Origin: Candidatus Aminicenantota bacterium
GTDB lineage: Bacteria; Acidobacteriota; Aminicenantia; Aminicenantales; UBA4085
NCBI GenBank assembly: GCA_003154255.1
Contig: PMCY01000192.1
Coordinates: forward strand, 9,019-21,202
Reading direction: 5' to 3'
Length of the DNA stretch: 12,184 nt
The translations under genes were made by a program, and so were the position numbers. Each line of letters starts with the position of its first letter. Position 1 is the first letter of the stretch. The notes under the pieces were generated by a model. It was not told the DNA's origin and did not search any database. It saw only the letters and a program-made list of their open reading frames with translations. Shown one piece after another: positions 7,191 to 12,184 of this stretch.

Positions 7191-8650
7191 TCGCGTTCTC
7201 CTGAGGCGCGGAAATTCAGGACGTCCCGGCCGGCCATATCGGCCACGGCGGCAAAGATCAGCCGGCTCAGGTCGGCCATCGGTTCGGGCGTAATGGACTC
7301 GGCGGTATCCCCGGTGTCGTGCGAGCCGGGTGAACGTCCATCCGGCCCGACCAGAGCGAAGGAGACGGTCGGCACGCCGCGGGCGGCCAGGATCGCTCCG
7401 TCGAGCCGCGGGCGCCCGAGGTTGGCGACGCCGATCGTGGCCAGCGGCCGGTGGATAAAGGACCTATTGGCCTCCTCGAAAAAGGCCCAAAAATCAGGAT
7501 AATTTAGTCCGGCGTAAGCGAAGATCGCCTCGCCGCGGCCGACCAGGTCCATGTTGATCATGGCCGCGGTGCGATCCAGGGGGATGGGCGGGTGGGCGCA
7601 ATAATATTCTGAACCCAGAAATCCCTGCTCCTCGCCGCCGAAGAAAACCAGGGCGATCGTCCGGCGGGGCCGCAGCCCGCTGCGGACGAACGCTTCGGCG
7701 ATGCCGAGAGCGACGGCCACGGCCGATGCGTCATCGTTGGCGCCGGGCAGCAGCTCCCAGCAGCGGCCGCAGTGATCGAGATGGCCGGCGATGAGGATGG
7801 CCTCATCCCGCAAAGCGGGATCGAACCCGGGGATGAGCCCGATCACGTTGTAACCCGTGCCTTGGGGATGGTGTTCGCTTAAATTATGAAGGGTGACGGT
7901 TTTCCCGGTGGCGAAAGAGCGCGGTTTGAGCTCCTTGCGGATCGCGGCATATTCTTCGGCATGCGCGCGTCCCGTCCCGGCGAAAATGTCCTCCACGACC
8001 GTCCGGCCGACCACGCTGTAGACGAATCCCGGGCGAAAAACATTATTAGGCATAGCCATGGGGCCGCAATCATAGATCATGCCCAGGGCGCCATGGGCGC
8101 GGGCATTATCCAACTTGTATTGATGGAAGGAGTACGGCCGCCAGGCCGGAAAGACGGACGGATCAAATCCCGGTTCGAACTCCGAAGCCAGGGGCACTTC
8201 CGGCTCCAGAAGCACGATCTTGCCCCGGACGTCGATGCCGGCATAATCGTCATATCCGAGCCCGGGCGCGCTGATGCCGAAGCCGGCATAGACAACCCCG
8301 GCCGTGACTCTGCCGCAGCCCGTGGTTCCCCCGGGAAAATAGTCCCGCTCGTAGGCGTATCGCCTGTCGGTCGTTCGGTTCGCCGCAATCCCATGGAGTG
8401 CCAGCTCGCCGCCCGGATGGATCCGCGTGTAAGGATTGGGAAAGGCCTGCAGAAATGTCCCCTCGTCACCGGCCGGAGCGAGGCCCCAGCGGAGGAGCTG
8501 CCCGGCCGCCCATTCCGCCGCGGCCTTGTATTCGGGCGTCCCGGACAGCCGGCCGCCGAAGCGTTCCGAGGTCAGTTCTCGAATATATCCATGGAGGACA
8601 TCCGCGGAAATCGCGCGGATGGCCTGTTTTATATCGATTGCCGCGTTCAT
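7187..8650 (-). CDS. M28-family zinc aminopeptidase-like protein with PA-like insert
   Basis: This 487-residue protein carries the co-catalytic two-zinc site of peptidase family M28, whose members mostly remove N-terminal amino acids from peptides. The ligands can be read in order: H290 and D292 in AGHLDH, bridging D306 in GANDDAS, general base E340 and ligand E341 in FFGGEEQGFLGS, D368 in MINMDLVG, and H444 in GSHDTGDTAE. Between the N-terminal helices and the catalytic core lies a PA-domain-like stretch (about 115-215, with YDDYAGIDVRGKIVLL). Many M28 enzymes are secreted, but this one starts MNAAIDIKQAIRAISAD with no hydrophobic leader, so it is probably cytoplasmic. The ATG is 4 bases after the stop of the serine hydrolase gene and has only a weak GAAAG before it, which suggests coupled translation. 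It may act on small peptides or amide conjugates handled by its operon partners. The specificity is inferred, not seen. Confidence 0.9.
   Translation of the reverse strand: MNAAIDIKQAIRAISADVLHGYIRELTSERFGGRLSGTPEYKAAAEWAAGQLLRWGLAPAGDEGTFLQAFPNPYTRIHPGGELALHGIAANRTTDRRYAYERDYFPGGTTGCGRVTAGVVYAGFGISAPGLGYDDYAGIDVRGKIVLLEPEVPLASEFEPGFDPSVFPAWRPYSFHQYKLDNARAHGALGMIYDCGPMAMPNNVFRPGFVYSVVGRTVVEDIFAGTGRAHAEEYAAIRKELKPRSFATGKTVTLHNLSEHHPQGTGYNVIGLIPGFDPALRDEAILIAGHLDHCGRCWELLPGANDDASAVAVALGIAEAFVRSGLRPRRTIALVFFGGEEQGFLGSEYYCAHPPIPLDRTAAMINMDLVGRGEAIFAYAGLNYPDFWAFFEEANRSFIHRPLATIGVANLGRPRLDGAILAARGVPTVSFALVGPDGRSPGSHDTGDTAESITPEPMADLSRLIFAAVADMAGRDVLNFRASGERE
7198..7202 (-). promoter_or_regulatory. 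Ribosome binding site deciding the GTG start of the amidohydrolase
   Basis: On the minus strand AGGAG precedes the GTG at 7190 by 7 bases. With the GTGA stop/start overlap at 7187-7190 this indicates translational coupling to the peptidase gene. Confidence 0.75.
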
Positions 8651-8654
8651 CTTT

Positions 8655-10073
8655 CTATCGTCCGGGATTTTCTTTTATCAGAGTCTGCCTATCCGCCGTT
8701 CCGGCCGATGAGGGCTCGACGGCAGCCAGGACGGCGGCCAGAAAATCGTCACCGCCCCACTCGCTGTCCCAGGTCAGGCCCAGCCGAACGGCCACGAGCC
8801 GGCGGGAAGGAATGATGGCCGTGAGCTGGCCCTGGTAGCCGCGGCAGAAAAAAGCGTCCGGTGGGAGGCGGGGAAACATCCTCTTTTCCGGCAAGGCGAC
8901 GGCGGCGCCGTTCAAGCGGAAATGGGCGCCGTATTCCCCGTTCCCGGCCGTTGGTGACGGCGTTCGCGTATAATCGACCCAACCCTCAGGCAGGATCTTC
9001 TCCCCTTCCCAAACGCCGTCGTTCAAATAGAGAAGGCCGAAGCGGGCCCAATCCCGGGCCGTGGCATAGACATAAGAGCTGCCGACGAACGTCCCGGAGG
9101 CGTCCGGCTGAAAGATCGCGCCGCGCATCCCGATCCGGTTGAACAGCGCCCGGCGCGGAAAAGCCCAATAGGCGGCTTGATCGCCGATCGTCTGCCGGAC
9201 GATCCGGCTGAGCAGAAGCGACGTCCCCGAAGAATATTCAAAGACGGTGTCAGGCGCATATCGTAACGGCCTGGCGGCGGCGAAGGCGGCCATGTCCGCT
9301 TGACCGAAAAGCATTTTGCTTTCGTCCGAGACCGCATGATCGGGATCGTCTTGGGTCCAAGCCAGGCCCGAGCTCATCCGCAGCAGCTGGTCGATCGTAA
9401 TGGCCCGGCGCGGGTCGCCGGACGACCGCCACTCGGGAACGGGCGCCGAAGCCAGGACGTCGAGATCTCCCCGTCCCACCAGGATCCCGATCAAGGCGTT
9501 AATGACGCATTTGGACATCGACCAACCGAGCTGGGGCATGTCTTTGTGGAACCCGGGAGCATAGCGCTCAGCGACGATACGCCCGTCATGGACGACGACG
9601 ACGGCCCGCGTCCGCCTTGGCCTTCGTGGATCAGGTTCAGCAAAAGCGGCCTCGACGGCGGCATCGAGCTTGGCCTTATCGACCGGACCGGACGAAGACG
9701 AAGTGGGGAGGAGATCCCCCGCCGGCCAGGGGATAATTTCGGGCCGGACAGGCCGGGGCCCGGGAAGGTCCGGGTCCCAGCTTCGAACTCTTTTTTCGGG
9801 AATCCCGTTTAAAAGCACGGCGCCCAGTCCGTCGATGAAAACGGCTTTTTTTTGGAAGAGTCCGGGCGCTAGGAACGCCGATTTGACGGTCCGGGCCCGC
9901 CCGCCGCTCTTTTTTCTGAAATAACGGAAAAGCGGATGAAAGCCCAGATCTTCGGCCAGAATATTCTTTTTGTCGCGCCCGGAAACAAACCGCCCGGCGC
10001 AGAGCAGTTCGGCCTGCATTCCGGCGGCAATGCGGAGACGGGTGGGCAGGCGATTCTTTATCTGTTTCGTCAC
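8655..10073 (-). CDS. Beta-lactamase-fold serine hydrolase, NylB/S12-like
   Basis: This 472-residue protein has the penicillin-binding/class C beta-lactamase fold of serine hydrolases such as 6-aminohexanoate-dimer hydrolase and S12 D-peptidases. The SxxK motif SMSK gives nucleophile S185 and K188. The second motif is YSS at 280-282 instead of the classical YxN, as in NylB-like proteins. The third element is probably RGYQGQ at 411-416 rather than KTG. An N-terminal family region (AELLCAGRFVSGRD, 21-34) precedes the catalytic domain, which begins near 130. The start is GTG at 10073, just inside an in-frame TGA that is also the stop of the upstream gene. ATG at 10019 is the alternative, but IAAG before it resembles the family. 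The ribosome site is weak in both cases. No signal peptide is seen, although many relatives carry one. The likely reaction is amide or ester hydrolysis on a small molecule; a true beta-lactamase is unlikely. Confidence 0.87.
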   Translation of the reverse strand: MTKQIKNRLPTRLRIAAGMQAELLCAGRFVSGRDKKNILAEDLGFHPLFRYFRKKSGGRARTVKSAFLAPGLFQKKAVFIDGLGAVLLNGIPEKRVRSWDPDLPGPRPVRPEIIPWPAGDLLPTSSSSGPVDKAKLDAAVEAAFAEPDPRRPRRTRAVVVVHDGRIVAERYAPGFHKDMPQLGWSMSKCVINALIGILVGRGDLDVLASAPVPEWRSSGDPRRAITIDQLLRMSSGLAWTQDDPDHAVSDESKMLFGQADMAAFAAARPLRYAPDTVFEYSSGTSLLLSRIVRQTIGDQAAYWAFPRRALFNRIGMRGAIFQPDASGTFVGSSYVYATARDWARFGLLYLNDGVWEGEKILPEGWVDYTRTPSPTAGNGEYGAHFRLNGAAVALPEKRMFPRLPPDAFFCRGYQGQLTAIIPSRRLVAVRLGLTWDSEWGGDDFLAAVLAAVEPSSAGTADRQTLIKENPGR

Positions 10074-10106
10074 GGTTCTCGCTGATCCGCCCTCCGGCCC
10101 TATGCG

Positions 10107-11204
10107 TCAGCCTTCTTGCAGAAAGCGGATCAATTCTTTCAGGCTCAAACCGGCCAGACCCAGATCCTCAAGGGACAATCCCTCTTTCAGGTAATCCGTC
10201 TGATTGATGACGGAGCCTAAAGCGATGACCGCATCGATGACCGGAGTGGGCACGCCGAATTGGCGGGCCAGATTGGCCATCGGAACCAGCCCTTGGGGCA
10301 GATCTTCCGTGATATAGCGGCTGCGTACCGAAGAGGGGCCCGATATCTTGGCCACCATGCCTTCCTTGTCGAAGGCGGCCCGGGTGTGGGTGGACATGAT
10401 GGCGCTCTTTTTCCAAAAATCCTCCTCGGGGTATTCGGCCATGGTCACGCCGACGGCCTTGGCCAGGGCGGCCACTTCCTTATAGACGGCCCGGATGCCG
10501 CGCGAGATGGAGAGCGTATTGCCGTCGCGGTAAAAGAAGAACTCCTTGCCGGCCGTATCGATCCAGCCGGCGTTCATGACCGTGCCCACGGGGTGGACGG
10601 TGGGATTGAGATTATTCAGGGAGGTCGCCAGCACGTTCTCGGCCGGGACGACCGGGTACATCAGGGCGATGTCGCCGATGACCGACTCCAGACGGCTGAC
10701 CGGGAAGGTGGCCAGGAGCAAGCGCGTGACCCAGACCATGATCTGAACGGTGCCGGGAGCGGCCAGGCGGCAGCCCCAGGGGAGCGTATGGGCTTCGGCC
10801 AGGATGACGTCCTTGCGGAGGCCCGCCTCCTTCATCCGCCGGGCGAAGAGCAGAGCGGAAAAATTGCCCGACCATTTGACGACCGTCTGGCCGTCTTGGA
10901 GCAGGGGCAGGGCGCGATCGAAAAATTTCACGGCGGCCTCGGCCGGGGCGGTGATCATGAGGAATCCGGCGCCGGCCATGGCCTCCCGAATATCGAGGGT
11001 GGCGCGGACCACCTTAACGATGTGATGGACGTTCCAGGCATCGATCAGATGGACGGACTGCCGTTCGAGGGTGGAAGCGAATGCGTCCTTGAAATCGGGA
11101 TGTTCCCAGATTCGGACCTCGTAGCCTTTCATGGCCAGATCGGCGGCCATGGCGTGTCCGCCGCTGCCGCCGCCGAGGACGGCGATTGTCTTCCGATCGA
11201 TCAT
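10107..11204 (-). CDS. Opine (octopine/nopaline) dehydrogenase-family NAD(P) enzyme
   Basis: This 365-residue protein fits the opine dehydrogenase family. These enzymes join an amino acid and a 2-keto acid by reductive amination, or run the reverse oxidation, using NADH or NADPH. The Rossmann glycine motif GGGSGGHAMAADLAMKGYEV is at 11-30. The C-terminal octopine-dehydrogenase domain begins near 190 with NNLNPTVHPVGTVMNAG; H204 is the expected catalytic histidine. Length matches the family. The ATG at 11204 is supported by AGGGAGG at 11211-11217. It is the first gene of a four-gene minus-strand operon and sits below a strong promoter with an operator-like dyad. Its partners are all hydrolases of amide-type bonds, so a catabolic role on an opine-like compound is plausible. 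A biosynthetic metallophore role is less likely because no nicotianamine-synthase-like gene or metal transporter is seen. Substrate and direction are not shown. Confidence 0.88.
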   Translation of the reverse strand: MIDRKTIAVLGGGSGGHAMAADLAMKGYEVRIWEHPDFKDAFASTLERQSVHLIDAWNVHHIVKVVRATLDIREAMAGAGFLMITAPAEAAVKFFDRALPLLQDGQTVVKWSGNFSALLFARRMKEAGLRKDVILAEAHTLPWGCRLAAPGTVQIMVWVTRLLLATFPVSRLESVIGDIALMYPVVPAENVLATSLNNLNPTVHPVGTVMNAGWIDTAGKEFFFYRDGNTLSISRGIRAVYKEVAALAKAVGVTMAEYPEEDFWKKSAIMSTHTRAAFDKEGMVAKISGPSSVRSRYITEDLPQGLVPMANLARQFGVPTPVIDAVIALGSVINQTDYLKEGLSLEDLGLAGLSLKELIRFLQEG

Positions 11205-11210
11205 CGTTTT

Positions 11211-11217
11211 CCTCCCT
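11211..11217 (-). promoter_or_regulatory. Strong ribosome binding site of the opine dehydrogenase gene
   Basis: On the minus strand AGGGAGG lies 6 bases before the ATG at 11204. It is the best Shine-Dalgarno match in the window and fits a first gene of an operon. Confidence 0.85.
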
Positions 11218-11223
11218 GATTTC

Positions 11224-11237
11224 GACCGAATGCGGCC
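11224..11237 (-). promoter_or_regulatory. Small leader hairpin before the ribosome site
   Basis: In the predicted leader of the minus-strand operon, GGCCG and CGGTC can pair (one G-U) around a 4-base loop, ending 6 bases before the AGGGAGG. There is no T-run after it, so it is not a terminator. It could modulate ribosome access, but a stem this short may be chance. Confidence 0.25.
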
Positions 11238-11260
11238 CGATGCCTTTTTATTCGAGATGA

Positions 11261-11274
11261 ATCATTATTATGAT
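11261..11274 (-). repeat. AT-rich inverted repeat in the operon leader
   Basis: ATCAT and ATGAT are perfect 5-base arms around TATT. It lies 2 bases from the larger dyad at 11277-11299, in the untranslated leader. It may be a second half of a regulator-binding region or simply AT-rich chance. Confidence 0.3.
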
Positions 11275-11276
11275 AT

Positions 11277-11299
11277 TCGTAACTACGTTCTCGTTACGA
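11277..11299. promoter_or_regulatory. Operator-like dyad over the predicted transcription start
   Basis: Perfect 7-base arms TCGTAAC (11277-11283) and GTTACGA (11293-11299) flank a 9-base spacer. The arm centres are 16 bases apart, a spacing seen for many dimeric repressors. The dyad begins 5 bases downstream of the -10 element and covers the predicted +1 near 11297, so bound protein would block initiation. No regulator gene is visible in the window. The dyad could also form a hairpin in the transcript, but without a T-run. Confidence 0.6.
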
Positions 11300-11303
11300 T
11301 ATG

Positions 11304-11332
11304 ATTATTGTTGGGTCCTCATGCGATGTCAA
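11304..11332 (-). promoter_or_regulatory. Sigma70-type promoter of the minus-strand amide/opine operon
   Basis: On the minus strand a perfect -35 TTGACA (11327-11332) is separated by 17 bases from AATAAT (11304-11309), a 5-of-6 match to the -10 consensus. The predicted start near 11297 gives a leader of about 93 bases to the ATG at 11204. The whole element lies in the 149-base AT-rich gap after the ribokinase stop, the only sizeable intergenic region here. This indicates that the four downstream genes are transcribed independently of the ribokinase. Confidence 0.75.
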
Positions 11333-11353
11333 GGGCCGGATCAAGGAGGCCAT

Positions 11354-12184
11354 TCAGTCTCCGGAAAGAAACGCCTCGATCTCCCGCCGTTTCGGAACCG
11401 AAGGCCGGGCTCCCCAGCGCGTCACCGAGATGGCCGCCGCCGCATTGGCGAAACGGACCGCCTCCATCAAGGCCCGGCCTTCGGATAGGGCCACCGCCAG
11501 CGCACCGTTGAAAATGTCCCCGGCCGCGGTCGTATCCACCGCGCGAACCTTGAAGCCGGGCGCCAGGCCTTCGACGGCCGGGCCGGAGACGTACGCGCCG
11601 CGCGGGCCGAGGGTGATGATGACCGTCTTGACTCCCCTCCTTTTAAGGGCGGCGGCCGCCGCCCGGGCTCCTCGTGCCCCGGCGACACGAATCCCCGTCA
11701 GGAGTTCGGCCTCGGTCTCGTTGGGGGTCAGGATGTCGATTTTTGCCAGAAGCGCGTCCGGAAGCAGCCGGGCCGGAGCCGGGTTCAAAATGACCCGGAA
11801 GCTTTTTTGCGCGGCCAACTCGGCGGCCGCTAGGACGGTATCCAAGGGCGTTTCCAGTTGGGTCAGGAGGAAGCCCGCTCCGTCGAATGCCGAAGCGGCT
11901 TTCCGTACGTCCGCCGGCGAAAGCGCGGCATTGGCTCCGGAGGCGACGGCGATGCTGTTCTCCCCGTTTCGGGCAACGAAGATGAGGGCCACGCCTGTCG
12001 GCCGAACGTTGTCCCGAAAAATATAATTAACGGCGATACGGTCCCGGAGAAGCCCCTCGATCGCCCGCGCGCCGAAATCATCGTTCCCCACGCGGGCGAT
12101 AAACACGACCCGGCCCCCGGCCCGCGCGGCGCCGACGGCCTGGTTGGCGCCCTTCCCGCCCGGGGCCATGGCGAAGTCGCCCCC
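11354..12184 (-). CDS. rbsK: Ribokinase, N-terminus cut by the window edge
   Basis: The visible 276 residues belong to the PfkB carbohydrate kinase family. Ribokinase phosphorylates D-ribose at O5 with ATP. Near the cut end is PGGKGANQAVGAARAGG, the first PfkB signature with the sugar-binding GGKGAN. The second signature DTTAAGDIFNGAL sits near the C-terminus, with the catalytic base aspartate encoded at 11516-11518. The AAGD form, rather than GAGD, matches E. coli ribokinase closely. NPAPA and the NETEAELLTG motif are also present. About 30 N-terminal residues lie beyond base 12184; the internal ATG at 12169 sits inside the first signature and is not the start. The stop precedes the promoter of the next operon by about 22 bases, and no terminator is visible between them. 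A related pentose or deoxyribose substrate cannot be excluded. Confidence 0.9.
   Translation of the reverse strand, partial: GGDFAMAPGGKGANQAVGAARAGGRVVFIARVGNDDFGARAIEGLLRDRIAVNYIFRDNVRPTGVALIFVARNGENSIAVASGANAALSPADVRKAASAFDGAGFLLTQLETPLDTVLAAAELAAQKSFRVILNPAPARLLPDALLAKIDILTPNETEAELLTGIRVAGARGARAAAAALKRRGVKTVIITLGPRGAYVSGPAVEGLAPGFKVRAVDTTAAGDIFNGALAVALSEGRALMEAVRFANAAAAISVTRWGARPSVPKRREIEAFLSGD

Noticed and set aside
7886..8815. A 309-codon plus-strand open frame opposite the M28 peptidase
   Set aside because: Antisense to the zinc-site-bearing gene and without a domain of its own.
10260..11219. A 319-codon plus-strand open frame opposite the opine dehydrogenase
   Set aside because: Gly/His/Asp-rich shadow; the minus strand has the Rossmann motif, the catalytic histidine and a strong ribosome site.
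11335..11352. GGCC-containing repeat after the ribokinase stop as a terminator
   Set aside because: The arms are only 4 bases long and no T-run follows on the minus strand.

Overview
This is a GC-rich bacterial window (roughly 60-65% G+C by eye) that is almost fully coding. It holds two convergent gene clusters plus a gene fragment at each edge. No rRNA, tRNA, CRISPR array, transposase or integrase was seen. The taxon cannot be fixed from sequence alone. A GPH sugar symporter, a cytoplasmic GH78 rhamnosidase, an M28 peptidase, a deacylase-like amidohydrolase and NylB-type serine hydrolases together recall heterotrophic Acidobacteriota or Candidatus Aminicenantes-type genomes. That placement is a weak inference.

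Plus-strand cluster (1-5475), a carbohydrate module. The C-terminal 48 residues of an unidentified protein are followed by a GPH-family cation:sugar symporter (165-1556). Next come an alpha-L-rhamnosidase of family GH78 with no signal peptide (1569-4184) and, overlapping it by 8 bases, an exported enterochelin-esterase-like alpha/beta hydrolase (4177-5475). Tight spacing suggests one transcript. A simple model is that the exported esterase removes acyl groups from a rhamnoside outside the cytoplasm, the symporter imports the glycoside, and the cytoplasmic GH78 enzyme releases L-rhamnose.

Minus-strand cluster (11204 down to 5511), an amino-acid/amide module. In transcription order it encodes an opine dehydrogenase-family NAD(P) enzyme, a beta-lactamase-fold (NylB-like) serine hydrolase, an M28 metallopeptidase with no signal peptide, and an N-acyl-D-amino-acid deacylase-like amidohydrolase whose usual N-terminal HxH metal motif is replaced. 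Gaps are 33 and 4 bases, then a 4-base GTGA overlap. The AT-rich gap upstream carries a strong sigma70-type promoter (TTGACA, 17 bases, AATAAT). A 7-bp-arm dyad covers the predicted start of transcription and looks like a repressor operator. All four enzymes look cytoplasmic. The set suggests regulated breakdown or remodelling of an amide-linked compound such as an opine, an N-acyl or D-amino-acid conjugate, or an unusual peptide. This is the most interesting part of the window.

At the right edge (11354-12184, minus strand) lies a ribokinase missing its N-terminus. It ends before the promoter and so appears to belong to a separate upstream transcription unit. The two clusters converge with only 35 bases between stop codons and no clear terminator.
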